NCBI GenBank assembly: GCA_030425145.1
Contig: JAUHVK010000017.1
Coordinates: 39,492 to 103,491 of the forward strand
Source: Alphaproteobacteria bacterium
GTDB lineage: Bacteria; Pseudomonadota; Alphaproteobacteria; Rhodobacterales; Rhodobacteraceae
DNA length: 64,000 nt
Reading direction: 5' to 3'
Below are positions 1 through 8,088 of the stretch, piece by piece (within the stretch, counting starts at the first letter, position 1; every line of letters starts with the position of its first letter). The position numbers and the translations under genes are program-made. The notes below the pieces were generated by a model, which was given only the letters and a program-made list of their open reading frames with translations, ran no database searches and was not told where the DNA came from.

Positions 1-1062
1 CTGATCGTGACCGGCTGTGCCGCGCAGACCGAGCCCGAGACCTTTTCCAAGATGGAAGAGGTCGATGCAGTGATCGGCAATACCGAGAAAATGACGCCGG
101 ACACCTGGAAAGGGCTGGCGGCAGATTTCATCGGCGAGACCGAGGCGGTTCAGGTCAACGACATCATGTCGGTGACTGAAACCGCGCAGCATCTGATCGA
201 CGGCTTCGGCACGCGGTCCCGCGCTTATGTTCAGGTGCAAAACGGCTGCGACCACCGCTGCACCTTCTGCATCATCCCCTACGGTCGCGGCAATTCGCGA
301 TCCGTACCTGCGGGCGTGATCGTGAACCAGATCAAGCGACTGGTGGACAAGGGCTTCAACGAGGTGGTGCTGACCGGGGTCGATCTGACCTCCTGGGGTG
401 CCGACCTGCCTGCGCAGCCGAAGCTGGGCGATCTGGTGATGCGCATCCTCAAGCTGGTGCCGGACCTCCCGCGCCTGCGGATCAGTTCGATCGACAGCAT
501 TGAGGTGGACGAGAACCTGATGCAGGCGATTGCCACCGAACCGCGTCTGATGCCGCATCTGCACCTGAGCCTTCAGCATGGGGACGACCTGATCCTCAAG
601 CGGATGAAACGCCGCCATTTGCGGGATGATGCGATCCGATTTGCCGAAGAGGCGCGCAAACTGCGCCCTGACATGACCTTCGGCGCGGATATCATCGCTG
701 GCTTCCCGACCGAAACCGAAGTTCATTTTGAAAATTCGCTGAAGCTCGTCGAAGAGTGCAATCTGACGTGGCTGCATGTCTTCCCCTATTCCACGCGCGA
801 AGGCACGCCCGCCGCGCGGATGCCGCAGGTCGACGGGCGCGCGATCAAGGATCGGGCCGCGCGGTTACGTGCGGCGGGTGAAGCTGCCGTGACGCGTCAT
901 TTGACGGCGCAACAAGGTCGGACGCACAACGTGTTGATGGAAGCGCCGGACATGGGGCGGACCGAGCAGTTTACTGAGGTCCGGTTTACGACGGAACAAC
1001 CTGTGGGGCAGATCGTGCGCGCGACAATCATCGGACAGGACGGGCATCAACTGGTTGCCTGA
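1..1062 (+). CDS. mtaB: tRNA (t6A37) methylthiotransferase MtaB, 3' part, cut by window start
   Basis: Radical-SAM enzyme that adds a methylthio group to t6A at tRNA position 37. The frame is open from base 1, so the gene enters from outside the window. The first visible residues (VTGCAAQTEPE) end the N-terminal UPF0004 domain, and the Cys at 16-18 is one of its cluster ligands. The radical-SAM CxxxCxxC motif (CDHRCTFC) is encoded at 247-270. A TRAM-like tail closes the protein. The CIIPYGRG context after the motif fits MtaB; RimO, present at 5363, instead has CIIPDMRG. Followed by two tandem hairpins before pcs. Confidence 0.93.
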   Translation: MIVTGCAAQTEPETFSKMEEVDAVIGNTEKMTPDTWKGLAADFIGETEAVQVNDIMSVTETAQHLIDGFGTRSRAYVQVQNGCDHRCTFCIIPYGRGNSRSVPAGVIVNQIKRLVDKGFNEVVLTGVDLTSWGADLPAQPKLGDLVMRILKLVPDLPRLRISSIDSIEVDENLMQAIATEPRLMPHLHLSLQHGDDLILKRMKRRHLRDDAIRFAEEARKLRPDMTFGADIIAGFPTETEVHFENSLKLVEECNLTWLHVFPYSTREGTPAARMPQVDGRAIKDRAARLRAAGEAAVTRHLTAQQGRTHNVLMEAPDMGRTEQFTEVRFTTEQPVGQIVRATIIGQDGHQLVA

Positions 1063-1074
1063 TCGGGGTGGACG

Positions 1075-1115
1075 CGTTTGCGTCAACGCAAACGGTCGAT
1101 GCGTCGACGCATCGA
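1075..1115. other. Two tandem perfect hairpins between mtaB and pcs
   Basis: Arms CGTTTGCG (1075-1082) and CGCAAACG (1087-1094) enclose a TCAA loop. One base later comes a perfect 20-bp palindrome, TCGATGCGTCGACGCATCGA (1096-1115). There is no T-tract, so this is not a textbook terminator. It could end mtaB transcription, protect an mRNA end, or be an operator. The structure is read directly; the role is inference. Confidence 0.6.
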
Positions 1116-1187
1116 CACGGCTCGCAACAGCGGGAAAAAAGCGCACTGGCAATTGCACCGCTCGGACAATTCGGCCACAACCTCGGC

Positions 1188-1883
1188 ATGAGTGATCAAT
1201 CCCGCGCCTTGTGCGTCCATCTTCTGACCGCCACCGGGGCCGTCTTTGCCATGCTGGCGCTTCTGGCGGCCGCGCAGGAAGAATGGTCGATCATGTTTCT
1301 CTGGCTGGTTGTCGCCTTTGCGGTCGATGGAATCGATGGTCCGTTGGCCCGTAAATACGATGTGAAAACCAACGCGCCCCGGTTTGATGGTGTGCTGCTT
1401 GATCTGATCATCGACTATCTGACCTACGTGTTCATCCCGGCTTTTGCGCTGTTTCAAAGCGGGCTGCTGCCCGGATGGACCGGCTGGTTCGCAATCATCG
1501 TGATCACCTTTGCCTCGGCCATGTATTTCGCTGACAGCCGGATGAAGACGTCGGACAATTCGTTCCACGGCTTTCCGGGCTGCTGGAACATGCTGATCCT
1601 GGTTCTATTTGCTATCAAGCCGAACTTCTGGGTCTCTCTGACACTGGTGGCCGTGCTGGCGGTAGCGATGTTCCTGCCGCTCAAGTTCATCCATCCGGTG
1701 CGGACCGAGCGCTGGCGCAACCTGTCCCTGCCGATTGCCTTGGCCTGGACGTTTTTTGCCGGATGGGCGGCCTGGGTCGATTTTCACCCCGAAAGCTGGG
1801 CCCATTGGGGATTGATCGCAACGTCGTTCTATCTCGTGCTCGTTGGTATCGTTCAGCAGATTGTACCGATACGCGGGCAGTGA
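1188..1883 (+). CDS. pcs: Phosphatidylcholine synthase
   Basis: Condenses CDP-diacylglycerol with choline to make phosphatidylcholine in one step at the inner membrane. The CDP-alcohol phosphotransferase signature is present with the wider spacing typical of Pcs: DGPLAR, then about 12 residues, GVLLD and LIIDY. About seven hydrophobic segments follow in 231 aa. The frame is open 40 codons further upstream, but that stretch spans the two hairpins and looks non-coding, so the ATG at 1188 is preferred. Confidence in Pcs over other CDP-alcohol transferases is good because of the LARKYDV...DYLTYVF context. Confidence 0.88.
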   Translation: MSDQSRALCVHLLTATGAVFAMLALLAAAQEEWSIMFLWLVVAFAVDGIDGPLARKYDVKTNAPRFDGVLLDLIIDYLTYVFIPAFALFQSGLLPGWTGWFAIIVITFASAMYFADSRMKTSDNSFHGFPGCWNMLILVLFAIKPNFWVSLTLVAVLAVAMFLPLKFIHPVRTERWRNLSLPIALAWTFFAGWAAWVDFHPESWAHWGLIATSFYLVLVGIVQQIVPIRGQ

Positions 1884-1918
1884 TTGCCTTCTTCGGGAAA
1901 GCGGCGCATCGCTGAACC

Positions 1919-2842
1919 ATGTTCGTACCGAAAGCCCCAAACCCTTTACTTGCTGCGCTGTTGACTCTGCAGGCCTCGGCCTTTGTGGCGGGAACGACCC
2001 TTCTGGCAAAGATGCTGGGGACGGAAACACTGGGGCCGGCGCTGAACCCGCTTCAGATCAGTCAGGGACGGTTCGTCTTTGCCTTTCTTGCCTTCGCCAT
2101 CGCAGCGCTGGTGATGCGGTTGCGGTTCACGCAGATTGCGTGGGCGAGACATACGACGCGGGTGGCGTTCGGTTGGGGTGGTGTAACGCTGATGTTCGCG
2201 GCGGCCGCGTTTATCCCGCTGTCTGATGCCACGGCGATCAGCTTTCTGAACCCGGTGATTGCAATGTTGCTGGCGATTCCCCTGCTGGGAGAGCGCGTCG
2301 GCCCTGTGCGACTGTCAGCAGCGGCGATTGCGCTGATTGGTGCGATGATCCTCTTGCGGCCAACACCGGAGGCGTTTCAACCCGCAGCGCTATTGGCGTT
2401 GGGTGCAGCTCTGTCACTCGGGTTCGAATTGATCGTGATTAAACGCCTAACCGGGAGCGAAGGGCCACTGCAAATTCTGCTGGTGAACAACGTGATCGGG
2501 GTAGGAATCGCCTCGGCGGCGGCGGTCTGGGTCTGGATTGCGCCGACCCCGCAGCAATGGCTGGCCTTGGCGGGGATCGGCCTGCTGATGGCCTCGGCGC
2601 AGACCTGTTTCATCAATGCGATTGCGCGCGCTGACGCGAGCTTTGTCGGCCCGTTCTTTTATGCCGCGCTGGTCTTTGCCGCGATCTACGATTTCGCAGT
2701 GTTCGGCGTCCGCCCTGATGTGGTGTCGGTTATCGGGACGATGATCATCCTGTGCGGTGCCGGGTTGTTGGTGTGGCGTGAAGGGCGGATCAGGCCTTCA
2801 ACCGGTAGCCCCGCCGAAAGAACTGCCACGCCACGAAATTGA
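1919..2842 (+). CDS. EamA/DMT-family transporter
   Basis: Inner-membrane protein of 307 aa with about ten hydrophobic segments in two homologous EamA halves (roughly residues 10-145 and 160-290), the layout of drug/metabolite exporters. The motif ...PLSDATAISFLNPVIAMLLAIPLLGERV is diagnostic of the family; the substrate cannot be told. It starts 36 bases after pcs and is probably co-transcribed with it. Its last 53 bases overlap, tail to tail, the 3' end of the ABC-2 permease gene on the other strand. This is one of three EamA paralogues in the window. Confidence 0.85.
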   Translation: MFVPKAPNPLLAALLTLQASAFVAGTTLLAKMLGTETLGPALNPLQISQGRFVFAFLAFAIAALVMRLRFTQIAWARHTTRVAFGWGGVTLMFAAAAFIPLSDATAISFLNPVIAMLLAIPLLGERVGPVRLSAAAIALIGAMILLRPTPEAFQPAALLALGAALSLGFELIVIKRLTGSEGPLQILLVNNVIGVGIASAAAVWVWIAPTPQQWLALAGIGLLMASAQTCFINAIARADASFVGPFFYAALVFAAIYDFAVFGVRPDVVSVIGTMIILCGAGLLVWREGRIRPSTGSPAERTATPRN

Positions 2843-3599
2843 TGGCGACCGTGCTGGCGACGGCAACAACCGCACCCAGCGCAGGGCTGCTGTCAGAAAC
2901 CCCGATCATGCCCCACCGTACCCCGTCGATCAGGTAGAAGATCGGGTTGGCATGGGTGATGTTGTACATGACGGAAGGCAGAGCCTCGACCGAGTAGAAC
3001 GTGCCGGACAGGAACGCGAGCGGCGTAACGACGAAATTGGTGATCGCCGCCATCTGATCGAATTTTTCGGCGTAAATGCCCGCGACCATGCCAATGCCTG
3101 ACAGAAGCGCAGCCCCGACGATCACAAAGAAGAGCGCGGTCAACGGGTGTTGCGGCACAATCCCGAGGAAGACCCACAACGCAATCGCAATCGCAACGGC
3201 CACCATCAGCCCCCGCGCGATGCCCCCGGCCAGATAGCCCATCACCAGTTCGCTTGCCGACAGTGGCGGCATCAGCGTGTCGACGATGTTACCTTGCACC
3301 TTGGACACCACGATTGACGACGAGGTGTTGGCAAAAGCGTTCTGGATCACCGTCATCATCAGGATACCCGGCGCGATGAAGGTGGTGAAATCGACGCCCA
3401 TCACATCGCCCCGGCGCGGACCGATGGCGATGGTGAAGATCAACATGAAGAGGCCCGCCGTTACCAGAGGGGCCAGAAGAGTCTGGGTCCACACATTGAG
3501 AAAACGTAGGATCTCGCGCTGGCCAAGTGTGTAGAGGCCCAGCCAGTTCATGCGCCCGAATCGGCGTTCATGGGTGATGCTCGCTTCGCTATGCTGCAT
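2790..3599 (-). CDS. ABC-2 type transporter permease
   Basis: Membrane subunit of an ABC-2 exporter, 269 aa, six hydrophobic spans. The region FLSGTFYSVEALP...ITHANPIFYLIDGVRWGMIG is the characteristic C-terminal part of the DrrB/NodJ-type family. No ATPase gene is adjacent in the window, so its partner must be encoded elsewhere. A later Met (residue 17, MNWLGLY) is an alternative start. Overlaps convergently with the EamA gene by 53 bases. Confidence 0.85.
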   Translation of the reverse strand: MQHSEASITHERRFGRMNWLGLYTLGQREILRFLNVWTQTLLAPLVTAGLFMLIFTIAIGPRRGDVMGVDFTTFIAPGILMMTVIQNAFANTSSSIVVSKVQGNIVDTLMPPLSASELVMGYLAGGIARGLMVAVAIAIALWVFLGIVPQHPLTALFFVIVGAALLSGIGMVAGIYAEKFDQMAAITNFVVTPLAFLSGTFYSVEALPSVMYNITHANPIFYLIDGVRWGMIGVSDSSPALGAVVAVASTVAINFVAWQFFRRGYRLKA

Positions 3600-3718
3600 T
3601 GGGAACCTCTTGCCTGTCAGTTCGGGTTGTAACTCGCCCGCGCATGATTAGAATAAGAAGCGACTTAGAGATTTCGGGCGGCCAACGCAAACGGCCGCTT
3701 TTTTTGATGGAGGGCACG

Positions 3719-4309
3719 ATGTCCTGGACCGATGAACGCGTAGAGCTGTTGAAGAAGATGTGGGGCGAAGGCCAATCGGCAAGCCAGATCGCCAAAGAGC
3801 TTGGTGGCGTGACCCGCAATGCGGTGATCGGGAAAGTGCATCGTCTTGGCCTGTCGAACCGCGCAGGTGCTGCTGGTCCGGCCAAAGCCGAAGCGAAACC
3901 CGCGCCCAAAGCTGAGGCAAAGCCGGCGCCCAAGGCGGAAGCCAAACCCGCACCCAAGGCCGCGCCGAAACCGGCAGAGCCGGAAGTGGTGATGGAAACG
4001 AAATCCGCCACGCCGCCGCCCTCCCCGCGCCGTCAGATTATTCCTGCCGGTCAGCCTTTGCCGCCGCAGCCCTCTGCCAACGAGATCAGCCCCGAAGCAC
4101 TGGCTAAGGTGAACGCGGTCGAGAAGAAGGCCAAGAAGCTGACGCTGATGGAACTGACCGAGAAGACCTGCAAATGGCCGGTCGGCGACCCCGCCACGCC
4201 AAACTTCTGGTTCTGTGGCCTGCCCGTGCAACAGGGCAAACCCTATTGCGAGGCACATGTCGGCGTCGCGTTCCAGCCGATGAGTTCGCGCCGCGACCGT
4301 CGTCGCTGA
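3719..4309 (+). CDS. gcrA: GcrA family cell-cycle regulator
   Basis: Alphaproteobacterial transcription factor that works with sigma70 at promoters carrying CcrM-methylated GANTC sites. The N-terminus (MSWTDERVELLKKMW...ASQIAKELGG...VIGKVHRLGL) is the conserved GcrA helix-turn-helix. The middle is an Ala/Lys/Pro linker with three tandem copies of an 8-residue unit (KAEAKPAP; 3890-3960). The C-terminus keeps the conserved CKWPVGDP...FWFCG...YCEAH cysteine motif. The ATG at 3719 is chosen because it begins the conserved domain; the upstream open stretch is not family-like. 196 aa. I found no GANTC site in the short upstream region. Followed by a strong terminator. Confidence 0.93.
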   Translation: MSWTDERVELLKKMWGEGQSASQIAKELGGVTRNAVIGKVHRLGLSNRAGAAGPAKAEAKPAPKAEAKPAPKAEAKPAPKAAPKPAEPEVVMETKSATPPPSPRRQIIPAGQPLPPQPSANEISPEALAKVNAVEKKAKKLTLMELTEKTCKWPVGDPATPNFWFCGLPVQQGKPYCEAHVGVAFQPMSSRRDRRR

Positions 4310-4333
4310 GGTTGAACAGATCGACACACGGGA

Positions 4334-4358
4334 GGGGCGGATTAACCGCCCCTTTTTT
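4334..4358. terminator. Rho-independent terminator after gcrA
   Basis: GGGGCGG (4334-4340), loop ATTAA, CCGCCCC (4346-4352), then six T. It terminates gcrA and may also slow transcription arriving from the convergent GNAT gene that ends at 4372. Confidence 0.92.
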
Positions 4359-4371
4359 GTTGCGCGGCAGG

Positions 4372-4911
4372 TTACCAGATGTCGGGGCGATTGAGTGCGG
4401 AAACGCAGAATGACGGCCCGGGCAAAGGTGTCAGCGGCGCATCGGTGAGGGATTGGGCGATCCATCCCTCAGGCATGCTGAGCGGCTGCGGGGCCGGTAC
4501 TGTCTCGGTAGTCACCTGTTGGAACCCGACCTGCCCATAGAAAGCCGGATCGCCATAGGTCACTGCGACATCGACGCCCTCGGCGCGCAAGGAATTCAGC
4601 GCGGCTTGAAGCAGGGCTCGCCCCACGCCTTTGCGCTGCTGATCCGTAGCAACCGCCATCGGTGACAAAAGAAACGCGGTGCGGGTGTCGTCGGGAAAGA
4701 GCAACCGGGTGAAGATCGCGCAGCCATGCAGCGAGCCGTCATCCCGTGCGATGAAAACGCGGATATCCTTTTCGGGTGTCGTGGTCAGCAATTCGTGGGC
4801 GAGGTCGTGGACCGCAGCGCCCTCGTCCGCGCCCTCCGACGCGGTGAAGGTGTGTTTGAAGAGCTGGGCGATCTTGTCACTCATGTCGACGGGATTTGTC
4901 GTGATCTGCAT
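4372..4911 (-). CDS. GNAT family N-acetyltransferase (YhbS-like)
   Basis: Acetyl-CoA-dependent transferase of 179 aa. The acetyl-CoA binding motif A is visible as SPMAVATDQQRKGVGRALL, followed by a YGDPAFYGQVGF segment typical of YhbS-like proteins. Acceptor substrate unknown. It lies 21 bases downstream of the Dabb gene on the same strand, so the two are likely one operon. It is not closely related to the five tandem RimJ/RimL-like GNATs near 54 kb. Confidence 0.85.
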   Translation of the reverse strand: MQITTNPVDMSDKIAQLFKHTFTASEGADEGAAVHDLAHELLTTTPEKDIRVFIARDDGSLHGCAIFTRLLFPDDTRTAFLLSPMAVATDQQRKGVGRALLQAALNSLRAEGVDVAVTYGDPAFYGQVGFQQVTTETVPAPQPLSMPEGWIAQSLTDAPLTPLPGPSFCVSALNRPDIW

Positions 4912-4932
4912 TCTACTGGAGCCTTTCCGATC

Positions 4933-5247
4933 TCAGTCGGCACATACCAGATCGACTACCATGATCCCATCCGCGCCACCAACGCACAGTTCGCAGAGCC
5001 GTGCGCCCAGCGCCTTATGGGTCGGGTGGTCGGCATAGGTAGCAAGCGCCTGACGGTCGGCAAAGCGGATGACAAAGCCATCGGTGACTTGGGGCGACTT
5101 GCCCTCAAAATCTGCATTGGGTCCGAAATCGAATCCCAGTACGCCGTCCAGAGTTTGGCCGAACGTCGCCAATTCGGACAAAACAGCGTGCCGCGCAGCT
5201 TGGCCGGCATCTGGCTGGAAGTCACAAAACACACAATGAAGGATCAT
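4933..5247 (-). CDS. Dabb family (stress-responsive alpha/beta barrel) protein
   Basis: 104-aa protein beginning MILHCVFCDFQP, close to the usual Dabb start (MI.H.V.F). It has the later FVIRFADRQALATYADHPTHKAL segment that packs the dimeric ferredoxin-like barrel. The function of most members is unknown. The gene starts back to back with rimO, with 115 bases between the two starts, and is followed by the GNAT gene. Confidence 0.8.
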   Translation of the reverse strand: MILHCVFCDFQPDAGQAARHAVLSELATFGQTLDGVLGFDFGPNADFEGKSPQVTDGFVIRFADRQALATYADHPTHKALGARLCELCVGGADGIMVVDLVCAD

Positions 5248-5362
5248 CGGACGTCCCTATGCGTAAGACACCTGCCAAGGTTACGCTGTCTTTTCCCGAT
5301 TGTCCCGCAGCACTCGGCAATGGGGCCTTCCCCAAGCACCTTCAAATCTCTATATGCCGCGC

Positions 5363-6730
5363 ATGTCCCAGAACCCGCCCTCCCTTCGCCCCGATCTTGC
5401 GCCCTCAGCGCGCTTTTCCGACACGCCTCGCGCAGGTCAGCCCACCATTGGTATGGTGTCGCTGGGATGCCCCAAGGCGCTGGTGGACAGCGAACGGATT
5501 TTGACCCGGCTCCGGGCAGAAGGCTATGGGATCAGCCCGGATTATTCCGGGGCGGACGCGGTGATCGTCAACACCTGTGGGTTTCTGGATTCCGCCAAGG
5601 CGGAAAGCCTTGAGGCCATCGGTGAAGCTTTGGCCGAAAATGGCCGGGTGATCGTCACGGGCTGTCTGGGGGCAGAGCCGGAATATATAACAGGCGCACA
5701 TCCGAAGGTGCTCGCCGTGACTGGCCCGCATCAATACGAACAGGTGCTGGACGCGGTGCATGCCGCCGTGCCGCCCGATCCCGATCCGTTCATCGACCTG
5801 CTGCCCGCCTCGGGCGTCAAGCTGACGCCGCGCCATTACAGCTATCTGAAGATTTCCGAGGGCTGCAATCACAAGTGCAAGTTCTGTATCATCCCGGACA
5901 TGCGCGGTCTGCTGACTTCGCGCCCGGCGAAAGCGGTGCTGCGCGAGGCGGAGAAGCTGGTCGAGAGTGGCGTGCGGGAATTGCTGGTGATTTCGCAGGA
6001 CACTTCGGCCTATGGCACCGATTGGAAAGACCGGGACGAGAAGTTCCCCATCCTGTCGCTGGCGCGCGATCTGGGGGCTTTGGGCGCATGGGTGCGGATG
6101 CATTACGTCTACCCCTACCCCCATGTGCGCGAGCTTATCCCGCTGATGGCCGAAGGTCTGGTGCTGCCCTATCTCGACATCCCGTTCCAACACGCCCATC
6201 CCGACACGCTGAAGCGGATGGCACGCCCTGCGGCGGCGGCTCGGACACTGGACGAAATCGCGGCCTGGCGCGAGATCTGCCCCGACATCACGCTGCGCTC
6301 GACCTTCATCGTCGGCTATCCGGGCGAGACAGAGGACGAGTTCCAGACATTGCTTGACTGGATGGACGAGGCGCAACTGGATCGCGTCGGGTGCTTCCAA
6401 TACGAGAACGTCGATGGCGCAAGGTCGAACGCGCTGCCAGACCATGTGCCCGATGAGATCAAGCAGGAGCGCTGGGATCGGTTCATGGAGAAGGCACAGG
6501 CGATTTCTGAAGCCAAGCTTGCGGCCAAGGTCGGTCAGCGGATGGATGTCATTATCGACGATATCGATGAAGACGGCATCGCAACCTGCCGCACCAAAGC
6601 CGACGCGCCCGAGATCGACGGGAACCTCTTTATTGACGAGGGTGCCGACGGTCTTTCAGTGGGTGAGATCGTCACGGTCGAAGTGGACGAGGCCGGGGAA
6701 TACGACCTTTGGGGGCGTTTGATCTCGTAA
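5363..6730 (+). CDS. rimO: Ribosomal protein uS12 methylthiotransferase RimO
   Basis: Radical-SAM enzyme that methylthiolates an Asp of ribosomal protein S12. Numbered from the ATG at 5363 (455 aa), the UPF0004 domain ligands are C36, C72 and C101, and the radical-SAM motif is C168, C172, C175 (CNHKCKFC). The C-terminal TRAM domain ends in [13 protein letters not shown]. An in-frame ATG lies three codons earlier (5354); neither has a clear Shine-Dalgarno. A fragment resembling the last codons of this gene occurs 1.2 kb downstream, beyond zntB. Confidence 0.94.
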   Translation: MSQNPPSLRPDLAPSARFSDTPRAGQPTIGMVSLGCPKALVDSERILTRLRAEGYGISPDYSGADAVIVNTCGFLDSAKAESLEAIGEALAENGRVIVTGCLGAEPEYITGAHPKVLAVTGPHQYEQVLDAVHAAVPPDPDPFIDLLPASGVKLTPRHYSYLKISEGCNHKCKFCIIPDMRGLLTSRPAKAVLREAEKLVESGVRELLVISQDTSAYGTDWKDRDEKFPILSLARDLGALGAWVRMHYVYPYPHVRELIPLMAEGLVLPYLDIPFQHAHPDTLKRMARPAAAARTLDEIAAWREICPDITLRSTFIVGYPGETEDEFQTLLDWMDEAQLDRVGCFQYENVDGARSNALPDHVPDEIKQERWDRFMEKAQAISEAKLAAKVGQRMDVIIDDIDEDGIATCRTKADAPEIDGNLFIDEGADGLSVGEIVTVEVDEAGEYDLWGRLIS

Positions 6731-6769
6731 AGTGGGTGCGTTGTCCGCTGGTCGCTGTACAGTGTGCCC

Positions 6770-7717
6770 ATGACACCGGAAAACCACGCCTTTACCTACC
6801 TGATTTCCAACACCGGAAAGTCCCTGGCTGAGGGCGCCCCGAACGCGGCATTTCGCTGGATGCATATTCAGGGCGACGTGGCCTATGCCGCCGCGGCCCT
6901 GTCCGAGCTATCGCTTGATCCGGTTGTGGTGGCGGCTTTGTCGGCCACCGAAACCCGGCCCCGCTGCACCCCGCATGGTGACGGGGCCGTTGTCATCCTG
7001 CGCGGTGTGAACCTGATCGAAGGGGCCGCGCCCGAAGACATGATTTCCCTTCGGGTCTGGATCGAGCATTCCCGCATCATCAGCGTCGGGATCCGCCCCT
7101 TGGGAGCGCTGGATGACGTGGTGGCGTCTGTTGTCGGCGACCGGGCTCCGGTGAGCAGCGGAGCGATGCTGGCAAACATTGCCCTGCGTCTGGTTGACCG
7201 TGCCGAACCGGTGATCGCCGAGCTGAACGAAGAGTTGGACCAGATCGAGGACGCGCTCAAGGACCGCGATATTGCGGAAACACGGTCGGCTGTGTCCGAC
7301 ACAAGACGCATGGCAATCGCGCTGCGCCGACACTTGTTTCCGCAACGCGATGCGCTGACAACGCTGGAGGTGGAAGGCTTCGACTGGATCGCGTCGCTGG
7401 CCTCGGCACATCTTCGTGAAGCGGTGGACAGGCTGACCCGGCTCTGCGAGGAACTCGACATGATCCGTGAGCGCTGTCAGGTCGTTCAGGATCACGTGCT
7501 CGACGTGCGATCCGAGGCGATGAATCAGCAAATGCTGGTGCTGACACTGGTTGCGGCGTTCTTTCTGCCACTCAGCTTTCTGACCGGACTACTGGGGATC
7601 AATGTCGGCGGCGTGCCTCTGGCACAAAGCGCCTTCGGTTTCTGGATCATCTGCGGGGTGCTGTTGGCCATTGGCGTGCTGGAATACGTGCTGTTCCGGA
7701 TATTCAAGCTGTTCTGA
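6770..7717 (+). CDS. zntB: CorA-family zinc transporter ZntB
   Basis: Membrane transporter of the CorA (MIT) family, 315 aa. It has a long soluble N-terminal domain rich in acidic and helical segments, then two C-terminal transmembrane helices. The loop motif is GIN followed by VGGVP (LTGLLGINVGGVP) rather than the Mg-type GMN. That GIN/GG.P form is typical of ZntB zinc carriers. A GTG two codons upstream (6764) is an alternative start. It lies between rimO and a rimO-like tail remnant. Confidence 0.87.
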   Translation: MTPENHAFTYLISNTGKSLAEGAPNAAFRWMHIQGDVAYAAAALSELSLDPVVVAALSATETRPRCTPHGDGAVVILRGVNLIEGAAPEDMISLRVWIEHSRIISVGIRPLGALDDVVASVVGDRAPVSSGAMLANIALRLVDRAEPVIAELNEELDQIEDALKDRDIAETRSAVSDTRRMAIALRRHLFPQRDALTTLEVEGFDWIASLASAHLREAVDRLTRLCEELDMIRERCQVVQDHVLDVRSEAMNQQMLVLTLVAAFFLPLSFLTGLLGINVGGVPLAQSAFGFWIICGVLLAIGVLEYVLFRIFKLF

Positions 7718-7749
7718 TCAACGCGCGTTGCGGTTGTTGTGACCGGGTT

Positions 7750-7810
7750 GGGGGCGCTGCCCCCGTCCTCCTGCGGCGGACTCCCCCGAGGTATTTGGAA
7801 AACAGAGAAG
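7750..7810 (+). repeat. GC-rich intergenic repeat element, copy 1
   Basis: Begins with the hairpin GGGGGCGCTGCCCCC (7750-7764) and ends with the block CCCCGAGGTATTTGGAAAAC then AGAGAAG. Copy 2 at 17381-17442, in the opposite orientation, has the same architecture: a G/C hairpin head and CCCCGAGGTATTTTTGAAAC then AGAGAAG. This matches a repeat that I recall as frequent between Rhodobacteraceae genes (established only from memory). It lies in the 371-base gap between zntB and the M24 gene. Apart from the rimO-like tail, I see nothing else there. Confidence 0.7.
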
Positions 7811-7918
7811 ACCATATGCCTGTCCCCTGTCGTCAGGCCGACGTGCCATACCCCCCTGAGATGGAAATATCCTCCGAGACCCGCGTTCTTTTAACGATCT
7901 GTTTGTTGTCTATGCGTG

Positions 7919-7981
7919 GACGAGGTCTTGTCCGTCGAAGCGGCCGAAGCCGGGGATTACGATCTTTGGGGGATTCTCTGA
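7919..7981 (+). pseudogene. Remnant resembling the 3' end of rimO
   Basis: In one frame the stretch reads DEVLSVEAAEAGDYDLWGIL and then TGA. The end of the intact RimO (6660-6730) reads [21 protein letters not shown]. The shared pattern VE..EAG.YDLWG.L, ending at a stop within a residue or two of the same place, is hard to attribute to chance. An in-frame stop at 7892-7894 closes the frame upstream and there is no start codon, so this is not an active gene. It is probably a leftover rimO tail after a recombination or duplication that placed rimO-zntB upstream. Confidence 0.6.
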
Positions 7982-8088
7982 AACACGTGACGTGGCACGA
8001 CATCAGGAGTCGGAAACGTACCACCTGATCCAAAATTCCCGCGATAGCCTGCGGGTACCGGCTTCTTTTTCCCCAAGAAAGGCCCGAA

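Noticed and set aside
1068..1187. Extended N-terminus of pcs
   Set aside because: The stretch overlaps two perfect hairpins and has no family similarity; the ATG at 1188 gives the standard length.
7795..8028. 77-aa frame in the gap after zntB
   Set aside because: It runs across the repeat element and the rimO tail in another frame; no coding character.
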